Below, one piece after another: positions 36,901 to 48,071 of a DNA stretch of 64,000 nt (positions within the stretch are counted from its first letter, which is position 1; every line of letters begins with the position of its first letter). The notes beneath the pieces are model-generated. The model made no database searches. It saw nothing but the letters and a program-made list of their open reading frames with translations, and was not told the origin of the DNA. This stretch comes from Moniliella sp. 'wahieum' (lineage: Eukaryota; Basidiomycota; Moniliellomycetes; Moniliellales; Moniliellaceae), in contig RSEE01000004.1 in the NCBI GenBank assembly GCA_003971905.1, forward strand, positions 62,001 to 126,000, given 5' to 3'. The translations under genes and the position numbers were made by a program.

Positions 36901-38878
36901 CCGAGTCATGATACCGGTCGGGCACAATAAGGCGCGTGGCAGATGCCTTGAAAGTATCTCCAGCGAGCTCAATGTCTCTATCGTGTTGCCTCGCGACGGC
37001 TTTTGCGAGGATGGGAGACGAATTTGGGGTGTGTAGAAGGGAGTGAGTCGGATGTGTCAATGGGAAATGGGCGCTTTGAAGTTGGTGGGTATGGGAGGGA
37101 GCTGGCTGACGCGCCCGGTTCCCCTTGGTCTGGTACAGGGTGGAGCGAGAGGGTGGTGACAAGCTTGGTTGTTGAGGCAGAGGCACTTGTTGGGGGGCGT
37201 GGGAGTCTGAACAAGGTCTTTTTCGCTGGATCCCAGCAAGAGAGTGGTGTCTGGCTTATCGGAACCGTCCGCCACATACTCCAGCTCAATCTTGGGATTG
37301 AAGATGAGACCAGAGACGATAATCTTGGCAAAGACCTCGAGAGTGAAAATGCAAAAAATCACAAAGAGGACATAGTCCTCCCATGTACCAAAGTAGCCGT
37401 TCTCACGAGGGTGGTCAAACGCGCTACGTGCCGACTGGATGACAAGCACCACAAGATTGGTCACGATCAGCGCCATTAAGAGCCCCTCGACCACCAATGA
37501 CTCAAAAGGTGGACCATGGCGACACGCAATCGATTGTGAGGACCCAAGAACCCAAGTGAGTTGCCGTGGAGCAAAGTTAGTCGAGACGAGAGGTGCGAGC
37601 CTTCTCATCGGTGATCCCGGCTATTGGTGCGGAAATCTCACGCTGGTCCTCGCGAATGGCCTCGCGATCCATTGGGTAGACGAAGTCTTCCAGCTCCTCA
37701 ATCAGATCCTCCCCCTCCCCCTCCCCCTCCTCCCCTTCCTCATGGTGGGTGACCAGCCGTGCACCGCGCACATCCAACTGTTCCGGAGGATCGCTCACCA
37801 GAGGCATGAATTGGCTCGGAGGAGTAACTTCCACGTACTCATCCGACAAAAGTTGGTGATCCCTTCTCTCTGATCTCCGGCCGCGGGTGGGAGTGGGAGG
37901 CAGAGCCGAAACGACTCTGCGCGAAACGTGGCGGAGCGATTGTCCCACACCGAGTGCTCGAGAGCGAGCACCACTGGCAAGGGCGTGTTGGAATCCGCTT
38001 CCATTGTCGAGGGCTGAAGTGTAGCGAGAACGAGGAGAACGTGAGGACGAACGTGCATCAGGATGCGTCCCGCCCGACATGGACGAACGGATGGAGAAAC
38101 GCTGCGGCTGACCTGCATGGAACTCGATATCGTCCGGCGCGTCCGAGTCTGGGCCTCCAATGGAACGACCGCTGTCGTTTAAACTTAGCCCGGAGGGTGT
38201 CCTGGGGATGAAGCCACGAAGAGGGTCATCAGGATCAGGTGATGCATCGACGAGTCGATCCAAGGAGACACTAGAGGATGGCCCCATGTCGATCGTTTGT
38301 GTGGTGAAGGAAGGCTCAGGCGAGGGCGCCGGGGCCAAGTCGTCAAATTGGAGGGGTGACATGGCAAAGCCACGCCCTCCCATGTCCCCCATAGTCGCGT
38401 CTCCCCAGCTCGCCATTGACGTGGGGGATGGAGGGCGGAGGGCGGAGCCAAAAAGGGAAGAAGGCAGGCTCTCAGGACGATCAACAGTGGCGCTGGTGTG
38501 AGCGGGTTCGGGCGAAGGAAGCTGACCAAAGGCCTCGAAGCTACCCAACGTTCCTGGGTAGGGTGAAGCTGTGGCGGCAGATAGCGAGTGGCGGGGGGGA
38601 TCCGCAAAGACGTCCTCGACAAGCTCGTCGTGGCCCTCTTCCGAGTCGACAGCATGCTCGTCGTCAGAGTCATGGCGCAAGCGACGGGGTGAGGGCGGCG
38701 CGAAAGATAGGAGGCCGTCATCGGTCGCGGCTGCGCTGCCGACGCCAGACGAGCGGTGGGCGGCGGTGGGATCACCGGCTGGGCCCGGTGGCGACGGCCA
38801 CGCGCCCGCCGGGGGAGACGGCATGGCGGAGTTGGGAGGGAGGGTGGGGTTGGGTGGTGCGGCGGACGGAGGGTGCAT
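30901..38878 (-). CDS. CCH1: Voltage-gated calcium channel alpha subunit Cch1
   Basis: Plasma-membrane four-domain Ca2+ channel, normally acting with Mid1 in store- and stress-induced Ca2+ entry. A Ser/Pro/acidic cytosolic N-terminus of about 430 residues starts [15 protein letters not shown]. Domain [35 protein letters not shown], pore [12 protein letters not shown] (about 35992). Domain II: pore [11 protein letters not shown] (about 35076), then [18 protein letters not shown]. Domain [22 protein letters not shown], pore EIVSLEG|WIDVM (about 33463), split by an intron at 33395-33459. Domain IV: pore [13 protein letters not shown] (about 32467), then [19 protein letters not shown] and an EF-hand-like region. 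The filter reads Asn-Glu-Glu-Glu. Numerous single-base shifts and several introns interrupt it. The length of about 2,500 codons fits the family. Confidence 0.95.
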
Positions 38879-40230
38879 GCAAGTTTGCGGGCGTTCAATT
38901 GCAGTTGGCGTTGGCCGTGGGCCGCTTCGCTTCAGTTTCAGTGGCGAGGCAGAGGAGCCAGTCCAGTTCGTCGCAGCCACCAGCTGCTGCGGGCCGAGCG
39001 GAGCAGGCAGGCGGCATTCCAGTCGCAGTGGCACCTTGCGGCACCGAAATGTTAAAACCCAGCCCGTCCCACGACCGGTGCCACATCCGTTTCTTGATGC
39101 GCTGGGCTGTGATGTGACATGTGACATGTGACATGGCCCCGAGCGCCCCCAAAGGCCCCATCCCCCCAACTGCCACCGCACAGTCACACCGCCCACGTCA
39201 CTCGCTAGTCACCAGCCGCCAGTCCCCCGTCCTAGTCACCCGCCTGTGACATCACACCGAGGATGACGTCGATGCCCTGACGCCTAAGACCTACAGGCCC
39301 TACTAACTGGTAACTCACGGTGGTCTTGTGTGTTCGTATGATCCACGGCGAATGCCGCCGATGGGGATACTCGATACGATCGATACCCAGCCAAACACCC
39401 GTATGCATTGCCCTCTCGCCGCACAGAGGCCAACTCAGCGGTGACCGGCGCAAGGCCCCATGTTCACGCTGGTGTCCATCTTTTAAGGTGTGCTACGCGG
39501 TAACCGGTAATACGTCCCCTTTGGGTTCTGTTCTTCTCTGCCCTGGTCGACACTGTGTACATCTTGAGGAGACCTGCAGTCCTGATGGTCCTCGAGGGTG
39601 ATGCAATCGCACTGGCGGTGGTGGTACCAGCAATGCCTACAGAGGAACATCAAGCAGAGAGTCGCTGTCAGGAGCTAAGCCGGAACAAGGGAAAACAGAG
39701 AGAGAAAGCAACGGAACTCCTAGGCCTGAGGAAGAACTGAAGGGACATTGGTCAAAGCACGAGCCACCCAGCTCAACACATCTGATGATTTTCCTGCATC
39801 CCGGCCTGCCTTGCCCCCCTCCCATGTTCGTCGCATCATCCGTGGCAGCGGCGCCTCGAGGTGTTCTTTGTGTTGGGCCGTGTCCAAGAGGGCCACTAAT
39901 ATGCACGTGTACCACCCCCCAAGCTGGGACGACGTTTGACAGCATCGCTGCAATCGGTGCAATACGCAGCGTTTTGAAAGTATCAAATGCTCACCCTGCT
40001 ACCCAAAGCGGATCCCTGAGCGGTGGCCGCGAGCACCGATTAGAAAGAAAGCGTAGCCACACTCGCGCCAGGCCGGGCCAACGGATTATTTGTAAGCCAG
40101 CCGGGCCCACCGTACGCTGCTGGGAGCCTAGCCCCCTCAGACGGGCGCGGGGGCTTCGCTTGGCCTTCTCCAGCGCTTGCCTCGACCTGCTCTGTCTGGT
40201 GCGCTGCTGGTCGCTTGCTTCGCCCCCGCC
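38879..40230. other. Divergent promoter region CCH1 / RIP1
   Basis: About 1.35 kb between two divergent starts. It contains the TGA-CATG array at 39115-39135 and otherwise no recognisable gene. Confidence 0.5.
39115..39135. repeat. TGA-CATG heptad array
   Basis: Three perfect TGA+CATG units about 240 bp upstream of the CCH1 start. An identical array occurs at 45672. Confidence 0.97.
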
Positions 40231-40911
40231 ATGGCTTCTCTTGGACGCATGTTCCCCCAGGCGCCTCGTGTTCTTGCGGCCCTGCGTCCCGTGCCCCGCG
40301 CCTCCGTCCTGCCCGGTCTGGCCTCGGTGCGGACCGTAGCAACGTCCAGCAAGGCCATTGCGCCAAGGTGCCCGACTATGACGATGTGCGGGTGAAAGAC
40401 CCGCAAGCCAACCAGACGCTGTCGTACTTTGTCATTGGCTCGCTTGGCGTCCTGACCGCGGCAGGGGGCAAGTCGGCGGTGCACGACTACTTGGCCACGC
40501 TCAGTCCGTCGGCCGGTGTGTTGGCGATGGCCAAGGTGGAGGTGGAGCTCAACTCGATCCCGCTGGGGAAAAATGCTGTGATCAAGTGGCGTGGCAAGCC
40601 CGTCTTTGTGCGCCACACGCACGCCGGACGAGATCAAGGAGGCCGAGTCGGTGGATGTGGCTTCGCTGCGTGACCCAGAATCGGACGAGCAGCGCGTCCA
40701 ACGCCCCGAATGGCTCGTCATGCTCGGCGTTTGCACTCACCTGGGGTGCGTCCCCATTGGCGAAGCGGGCGACTATGGCGGATGGTTCTGCCCCTGCCAT
40801 GGCTCGCACTACGACATCTCCGGTCGGATTCGCAAGGGCCCCGCCCCGCTCAACCTCGAAATCCCAACTTACTCCTTCAACGACGCAGATGGCAAGCTGG
40901 TGATTGGGTAG
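40231..40911 (+). CDS. RIP1: Rieske iron-sulfur protein of mitochondrial complex III
   Basis: The [2Fe-2S] subunit that passes electrons from ubiquinol to cytochrome c1. The start [20 protein letters not shown] is Arg/Ala-rich, a mitochondrial targeting presequence. [20 protein letters not shown] leads to the inner-membrane helix [19 protein letters not shown]. The soluble head has [20 protein letters not shown], then the cluster-binding CTHLGC and CPCHGSHYD (Cys/His ligands and disulfide cysteines all present). It ends GKLVIG. Shifts at about 40367 and 40620 each move the frame by one base. At about 225 residues it is the normal family size, and no intron is needed. Confidence 0.95.
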
Positions 40912-41979
40912 AACGATGTTTTTTGCCGTTTCTCACACGGCTCTTTCGCAACCATGTTATGCTCATCCACGCAATATGGCAGTGGCCATGTGCTTCGTGG
41001 CAGGTCGGTGTAGAGCAGGAACTAATAGCTCAGTTTGCTCGAGCTCAAGGGGAGGGATGGTGCAGGTTGCCTGTGTCGCCACAGCGTACAATCCCGTAGA
41101 ACATGCGGGATATGCAAGTTGGATTAGCGGGGTTCGTCGTCTTGGGGCATGTTCACTTCAATCGTCGGCCCCCCTCTGTTTCCACTTCCTTAATTTTGCA
41201 GCGGTGCAATCGATTTGACTCATTAGTACCTCCACCATTCAAACCCCATTGCCCAGAGGCAAGACCTGACCGGTGGCCAAGCCCACAAGTCTCGTTCTCG
41301 GAATATATTACAGGACTCTCCGCCAATTGTCCAGCATGGACGCGGGGGATGGTCCGCGGGGGGGGGTGGGTCAACAGGGCAACAAAGAACACCAAGGGGT
41401 CAGCAAGGAAAAGAAAAGTGATGAAAGGAAAGAAGAGGAGGGAAAAAGACAATGACAAGCCCAAATCTCCTCCAGACCAAATAGCCAGAGAAGAAGCAAG
41501 CAACCGAATAGAATAGACCGAAAGAGGCCTGGTACGACGAGACGACAAAATATGCAGGGGTGTAATATCAAAGAACATAGAACCATAACCAGCCACTGGG
41601 GGGTCAGGAGACTCACGAAGGCACCAGGCTCACGAGGGTCGGTGCGCAGTGCCGTTCCCATCCATCGACCATCCGTCTGGTAGAAGGTGGACTGGAACAG
41701 GATTCAGAGTACACGGTGGAAGGCAACTGGTGATGCGGCACACACACCACGACCAACGTCCCCCACCAAGTCAACTTAGCACCTTACTTCCTCCTTTCGC
41801 CTTCAGCCTCCGTTCTTCATTTGCGGACCCCGCGTTTACACCCGTGGTCGCTGTCTTCCGACGATCCACTCGGGCGCGGCAGGGCGCGTTTAAACGACGA
41901 AGAACGCCGGCTGTGCTACTGGGTCGGGAGGAGCGCCAACGCGGGAGAGGTGCATGCGCATGCGATGCTCTGCGGGACG
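40912..41979. other. Convergent intergenic region RIP1 / SKN7
   Basis: About 1 kb holding both 3' UTRs, with purine-rich stretches at 41380-41460. The exact SKN7 stop lies at its right edge and is uncertain. No gene. Confidence 0.4.
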
Positions 41980-44644
41980 TGAGCAGTCCCTTCGCCGGAT
42001 AGACGTCCAAGGCACCTGCGACGCTCATGCTCAAGCACGTGGTCGGGGTATCAGAAACAGAGCCGGCGGGAAAAAAGTTTTTGCAGCATGGACAGGTACT
42101 CGCCATCGGAAAAGCCCATGCCAGCCAATGGATTCTTCGTCTCCGCTTTGACTGCCGCCAGAGAGGGGGGGGACTGGATCGGAAGCGGGTCCGTGGTCGG
42201 GGGGTGACAGGGGGTGGAGGGCAGTCACAGCGGCGACGCGACGGTTTCTGATCGGGTTCCGTGTCGGGTGGTGAGCGAGGCGGCGGCGCCGTATCGGGCG
42301 GGTATGGACACGGCCTGTTCCAGCAACCCATTGTCGACGGGAGGCAAGCCCAACGACTCGGGGATCTGATGCAGCTTTTGCACGTCTTGATGTGGATCAG
42401 ATGCTTTTCGATCGCAGCCAACAAGCCCGTCTTGGTAAACGCAGCTGGAAGCGAGTCGTTCATCCGTTTCGCATGTACTCTTGCAGTTCCGGACAGAAAT
42501 GCTCGAGGTAATGCTCATGATGGCGTGCGATGGTCGAATGCTTGATGAGCGAGTCGGGGGATACGTCGACCAGTTCAGGCATCACCACGTCCATCAGAAC
42601 CAACTCGTATTGGGACAAGTTCAACTGGCCGCCGCTCGCGTCTTCCTCGGATGACAGAGGCACATCGATCGCCGCACCCACCACCGGGATGAACTTGCGG
42701 CTCAGTGCACGAGCCAGCGCATCCGTTCGCTCTCTGGCTCTGCCATGCCCCAGCAGGGACAGACCAACGGGAATGTACGTTGAGCGCCGGACACGGAGAG
42801 TGTTCGTATGGCTTGAGGGCGTCGACACGCTGGTTGGGGACTCGCGCTCTCTGCGGTCGACCATAGGCATGGACCGGGAAGTCCTCTAGGTACACGGGCA
42901 GGCTCTGCCGTCCATCCATGGTAGGCGTCGGGCTCTTGTCCTTCCCCGTGCCTTGGCCCTTGCCATCAACATCATTGGAATGGAGGGGTTGAAGCACACC
43001 CAAGGTGAAGACGCGTAAATCTTGTCCATGGCCGAGCTGCTGCAGTGCCAAAGCTGCGGTCTCCGCGTTGGACTCGGACCCTTCCTCGCCTGCTACCGTC
43101 AAGAGCGACTCGGGCTGATGCAGCGTATCAAAGTGCGGATGAAGAAGAAGGACTTGAGGGCTGGGCTGACGATCATGTAGAATCCATCCTGCTTCTCCTG
43201 CTGCTGCTCCTGTTCCTCCTCCTCCTCCCCTCGGCCATCATTTCTACCTTGATGACCGAGCCGCCTGCTTGCCCGTGCCGGCGACGCTTCAGGCGACTTT
43301 GCCTTGTTCGACGGGCCAGTAGCCTCAGCAGCGGCCTGCAGGGCCGCGGGAATCGAATGCAGTCCCTGTGCGACGCGCTGGGCAATATCCGACATTGGGC
43401 AAACGAGCCTGTGTCACTCCTGGTAAGAGCCGATGAGTTCTGTGCTTCGTCAGGGGGCAAGAACGGCTCTGATTCGATGGAAGCCGGGCTACATGCTTGA
43501 GCGAGGTGAGAAAGGGGAGCACCTGCGCTCCCCGATGTCTGTGCACGTGGCGGATGACATGTTGCATGAGTTGATCTTGCTCTTTGATGTTCTGTTGCAC
43601 CCTCAGCATGTCGGCGATTACATCTTGATACTGTTTGGTCAAGGTGCCAATGTGCTTGGTCAAGCTATCTTGAATGGCTTGCATGCCATGATTGACCTTC
43701 AGATTGGCATAGTCCTCCGCTGCACGCTCCGCCGCTTCGGCGCCCTGAGGAACAGGCGGAGAAGATTCCATGTCCTCCGCCGCAGCGCGGAGGCCACGCT
43801 TAACCAGGGCGTCTTGCGCTTGACCGCCTCGAGAAGGTCGGGTCGGCCGCGCTTGAAACAGTCATGCTTAAACTCCCACATCTGGTCAAACGCCTCGTGC
43901 CGCGTGTGGTCAAACAATTTGCCCAGCATGACCGGGTCCTTTTTCATCTTGTGAAAGTCGTACTTGTTGAGCTGCCGAACAAAGCTGGAAAAGTTCGAGT
44001 GCTTGAAGTGTCTTGGCAGGACATGTTTGGTAAAGTCGTTCATGTTCTGGTGGCAACCGCGGTTAGTATGAACGGAGACAGGAAATAACCCAGCACGTAC
44101 CACAACAACAAAACTGTCGCCATTGAGAGACCAGCGGATGATGTGGCTCCAAGAGTGTCTTCCAGCATGTAGAAGAGTTTGCTAACAAAGTGCGGGTTGG
44201 GCTTGGTATCCTTTTCGGTGCGTGCACTGGAGGCTGCAGGATATCCCTGTACAGGTGGCCCCCCAGGAGGCTCGGAGGAGGGCAGGCTTTGCGGTGTGAG
44301 TGAGGTGGCCACCGGCTGGAGCGAGGGGAAGAGGAACCCCATCGAGGCTGGATCGTCGTTTGCAACGTGCGGTTGGGACGAGGCCTGTTGTGGCACGGGC
44401 GGAGCGGCGTATGCATGCGGAGGGCGGGGAGGCGGCTGGGCGTGCGGCTGGGCCTGCTGCTCAGGGAAGGCATGGGCAGACAGGTGGGTGTGGGGGAGAG
44501 AATCGGGCGGATCCTGCCAAGTGGGTAGAGGGCCTGGGCAGAGGTTGAACCCAGCCCAAACAGCTCTAGCTGGTCGGGCGGGAGAGTGGGCGCGGGCGGA
44601 GCAGGCGGGGCAGGCGCAGAGGGGGCGGAGGGAGAAGTAGTCAT
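41980..44644 (-). CDS. SKN7: Response regulator transcription factor Skn7 (HSF domain + receiver)
   Basis: Skn7 is the nuclear output of the fungal two-component phosphorelay (oxidative/osmotic stress, cell wall). A Pro-rich N-terminus precedes the HSF DNA-binding domain: FVSKLFYMLED, HIIRWSLNGDSFVVV, an intron at 44047-44100, then NMNDFTKHVLPRHFKHSNFS and SFVRQLNKYDFHK. A coiled coil follows (MLRVQQNIKEQDQLMQHVI). The receiver has YELVLMDVVMPEL with the phosphoacceptor Asp, TPIMSITSSIS, RNGMNDSLPAAFTKTGLLAA and IEKHLIHIK. The usual LxKPF is LPAAF here, so the conserved receiver lysine is absent. After the receiver come LGLPPVDNGLLEQAVS and NPLAGMGFSDGEYLSMLQKL. Shifts near 42465 and elsewhere break the frame; the C-terminal end and start are approximate. 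Confidence 0.9.
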
Positions 44645-45600
44645 GCGGCAGAAAGGTGCCATCAGGGGTGAAGGGGGGGCGGCGGCTGCTCTGACGGTGG
44701 GGGTGGCGGGTGGGGTGGGCGGGCGGAAGGGGTGTGCCATAGTAAAACGGCGCGGGTGGCGCGGGCATGGCAGGCAACAGCTGCACCGTGGGGGCGGCAG
44801 CGTTGGGTGGTGGTGGTGGTGGCGGCGGCGGAGGGGGTGAAGACGAGGCGCAGCGCGCAGAAGCGGCAGGAGCAGACAAGAGGCAGGCCCAGGCAGGATG
44901 GTCGTCGGGGTGAGGCAGGGCGTGCAACTGAGCAGCGGCGGGTAGCAGGCCAGGCCGCTCGCACGCCCTGTCGTGCCGCAGGCCAGCCGCAGCCAGGAAC
45001 TGCTGTTGGCCACGGGGACTGCATGCTGGGCGCCAGGGCCCAGCACGCAGGATGCGTACCCTGCTGCCCCGTCCCGTACCAGCGCCCAGCACGCACCCAG
45101 CACCAGCACCCAGCACCAGTACCCGAGTAAGGTGCACGAACAGCACCAGCCTGCAGCCACCGTCGCACGCGTGAGCCTCACAGCCATGCCTGATGCCTTC
45201 GGCCGACTACGGCCTACTGCCGCACCTCGCCGCCTTGCGTTCAGCTGGCGCTGTGCCTCAGCGCCCATCCATCCCGCCATCATGCATCCCTGGTTCCCAC
45301 GCAGGCACCCGCCAGCGCGCAGCCTGCGCACCGCATGCTGCCACTCCGCCCGCGGAGCACAGAGTGGTCCCGTGGCCCTTCCGTTCCGCCGCCCACGCTT
45401 GCCCCCGCTATCGGCAGGGTGGAAACAGGGTGGGCGCGTGGGGATGGGGATGGCGCTGCTGCTGGCTGGCGGCATCGGGGTTGGATACTGGGTGCCAGCC
45501 GCCCCCCCCTTCGCACCGCACTGCCCTTCCCTAGCCAGCTTGCCCCGTCTGCGTCTGCGCTGCCCTCAGGCTGAGGCCAAGGCTGTCCGGGTGTCGGGCA

Positions 45601-45610
45601 TCACGCGTCA
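45601..45610. repeat. TCA-CGCG-TCA unit
   Basis: A single CGCG palindrome flanked by TCA at 7-bp spacing (TGA on the other strand). A second copy lies at 45833-45842. Confidence 0.7.
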
Positions 45611-45671
45611 CACGGCCGTCTGCCCGGTGTCCGCATCCGGCGGCACGGCGCCGCACTGGGGCTGGGCGTGC

Positions 45672-45692
45672 TGACATGTGACATGTGACATG
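45672..45692. repeat. TGA-CATG heptad array
   Basis: Three perfect TGA+CATG units, identical in sequence and length to the array at 39115-39135, although the flanks differ. Confidence 0.97.
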
Positions 45693-45910
45693 CAGCAGGC
45701 GATGCTCGGCATTGGCTGGCACAGCAGCGCACTCCACCCACCGCACAGCGCATGACACCGACGGCATGCCGCCTCCCCCGCCCGCCTTGGTTCTGCCCGA
45801 ACCATCCCGTGGCCTTTCCGGCCAGTGCCACGTCACGCGTCAATAACCCAGCCAAGCCAGGCACCGCGTTTTCTCCTCGAACCCAGTACCTGAAGCTCAG
45901 CCTTACACTC

Positions 45911-45945
45911 AGTACTCAGCCCCAGTACTCAGCCCCAGTACTCAG
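45911..45945. repeat. 13-bp direct repeat with GTAC-TCA core
   Basis: AGTACTCAGCCCC occurs 2.7 times in tandem. Each copy holds the palindrome GTAC followed by TCA. Further GTAC-TCA words follow at about 45951 and 45988. Confidence 0.9.
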
Positions 45946-46330
45946 TAGTCGTACTCAACACTCAACACGGCGTCTCAGAACGCAAAGTACTCAACCAACG
46001 TCCAAGATTCAACTCAGTACCAGTACTCAGCTTGCAAGCATCCTAATCGATAATCTTCCTCCCACTCGAACCAACACAGCCAAGTCCAACCACCACGTCT
46101 GAGATCTCACGAATCATGCATCATTGGCATCTGAGGCTGCGGTTGAGCCAGTTCAACACGTTCAACATGCCGTACGGCGGGCGGTGCCTGCCTCCCCCTC
46201 TTCCTCTTCCGCCTTCGGTCCCAGGTCGTCTCTCACTTCCACCTGCGTTCGCCTGTCAATCAAAAGATTGCCGACGCAATCCCCATCCCCACACCTGTTC
46301 ATACTCTCGTCAGTGCCCAGTACTCCGTGC

Positions 46331-47342
46331 TCATTCCTTCCTCCCTCCCACGCCCCCTCTTCCCGTCCCCCTTTCTAGAGTTCGACACGCACCAAATGCA
46401 GCACCGCCAGCTGCCGCCTGGCCAACGTTGCTCTTACGGAACTTGTCCCATTTGCTCGTCTTGCCATCTTGTGCTCCCGCCTCGTATTCGCCCGCCTGTG
46501 CCGGGGGATATGCCGCCGCGCCATAGCCTTGGGGTGGTGCGCCATACCCTTGAGGCGCATAGCCTTGAGGAGGATAGCCTTGCGGAGGATAGCCTTGGGC
46601 AGGGTAGCCTTGAGCAGGGTAGCCTTGAGCAGGTAGCCTTGAGCAGGGTAGCCTTGAGGCGGATACGCAGCTGCGCCCGAGGGACCCGCTACACTCTTCT
46701 TCTCCGTCTTTGCGCGTACTTCCACATAGTTCGCCGGGAACAGGCGGTCGTCGCCCGCACGACCTTGCACATGGCCTGAATACCAATCCTCCGTCGTATG
46801 CGCCGCGACAACAATCGTATCGCCCTTGGCAAATGCCAACTCATCTTCCGCCGTCGGCTTGTAATCGTACAGAGCGGTCGCCAGCTCTTCCTCTGGCTCT
46901 GCCTCGGCAACCTGGGGAGTGGCCGGAGGACCAGACGCCGGGCCAGCCTGGGGAACGGGACTTGGTACAGCACCCATTCCCAGCGGCGGACCTTGGTACC
47001 CATCCGTCGCGGGGGCGCGGGGACAGGCACCAGACCCGGCGCATAGGCGGATTGCGGGTGCGGACCAGGGTGAACGGGCGGGCCAGACGCAAACGGTTGG
47101 GCAAACTCGGTACCGATAAGGGGTCGAGCTGGGCACGCATCGAACTAGCTTCCTCGGCTGTGGATCGACAAGGGGGGTGGGATGGAGTCAGCGCTCAGCT
47201 CAGCAGCCCCCAGCGCAGCCAGCACAGCCAACGCAGCCAGCGCAGCCAGAGGATACGCACGAGTCACTGCGCCTTGGTGTGCCAGGAACGCAATGTCCTT
47301 GGCCAGACGCTGGGCAATGTATACTGCTACGGGATCGGACAT
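46331..47342 (-). CDS. SH3-domain protein of the Lsb1/Pin3 type with QGYP repeats
   Basis: Likely a cytoplasmic adaptor binding proline-rich partners such as the actin nucleation factor Las17/WASP, by analogy with yeast Lsb1/Lsb2. Exon 1 is MSDPVAVYIAQRLAKDIAFL then AHQGAVT. The intron at 47158-47260 joins it to PEEASSMRAQLDPLSVPSLP. The SH3 domain is ELATALYDYKPTAEDELAFA, KGDTIVVAAHTTEDWYSGHV and RLFPANYVEV, with the ALYDY and PxNYV hallmarks. A repeat of QGYP/PAQGY units follows (46513-46672), then KTSKWDKFRKSNVGQAAAGG. The end of the gene is unclear: after GGAAFG there is a possible GTGCGT donor, so a last exon may lie to the left. A shift near 46640 splits the repeat. Confidence 0.8.
46513..46672 (-). 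repeat. QGYP-coding tandem repeat
   Basis: About ten variants of a 15-bp unit encode Tyr-Pro-(Ala/Pro)-Gln-Gly in the low-complexity tail of the SH3 protein. One unit is 1 base short, which shifts the frame. Confidence 0.85.
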
Positions 47343-48071
47343 GGTGAATGCAGCAAGTGCGGTTGGCGGTGGGGATGGTGGCTGTGGCTGTGGCTGTAGC
47401 TGTGGCGACGCCTGCGCTGGCGATCGACGAAAGCCCGACCGGTGGCAGTTGCCCTCAGGGGGTTCACAACGTTTCAAAGTGTACCGGTAGATTATGCGTA
47501 GCAGGTGACTTGTGATGAGGGGTGATGACTTGGTGATAGCTTGCCTAGGCTGGTGCCATGGCTCAGAGGCACTACATAATTTAGGCCAGTCCTTCATATC
47601 ATAGCTCGCGCTGCGCGCGCCCTTCCTGCCCTCCTTCTCGGCAGCCGGTGTCCTGTCTATCCACCGCCGCACCGCTCTTCGCTTCACCCGTAACTCGCGT
47701 AACCGGTACCCTCGCTTCCACTCTCTGTGACCGACCGACAGGCCACTTCTGTAGCCTCCGTCGGAGGGGGCCTTGTGCCAGAGCACAACAGATTATAGCG
47801 CGATTCTCGATTCGCCTTTGAGTGCTCTAGAAACGTACTGTTTGCTATACGTCAAATAATAAGCTCGCATCACTGTTGGTAGGTAGCGGGGCGCCTCCCA
47901 GCGATGTCAACTGAACCACAGGATATAGTACGAAGAGCTATCTCACCATACCACATCCGGATCCTTTGCTCTCGCAGAAACGGGGAATCAAATGTTTCAC
48001 AGGAGGAACGAAATATCCCGCCTCCCCCCTCCCCCAAAAAAGTGGAAAGGGCAGAAAAGATCTTGTCAAAA
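47343..48071. other. Intergenic region between SEC9 and the SH3 gene
   Basis: About 730 bp with the SH3-gene promoter and the SEC9 3' UTR. No array or gene seen. Confidence 0.5.

Larger units (their letters stand above)
44645..46330. other. Long intergenic region upstream of SKN7
   Basis: A GC-rich block (44700-45450) with CCAGCAC-type words, then arrays at 45601, 45672, 45833 and 45911. No recognisable protein despite long open frames on both strands. Confidence 0.5.

Noticed and set aside
37577-39196. Start of CCH1 upstream of 38878
   Set aside because: In-frame sequence up to 39196 crosses the TGA-CATG array and reads as repeat-derived peptide, so the ATG at 38878 is preferred.
46331-47136. 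Lys/Ala-rich tail of the longest SH3-gene frame as real protein
   Set aside because: The LKATLLKAT-type repeat is the QGYP repeat read one base out of frame.
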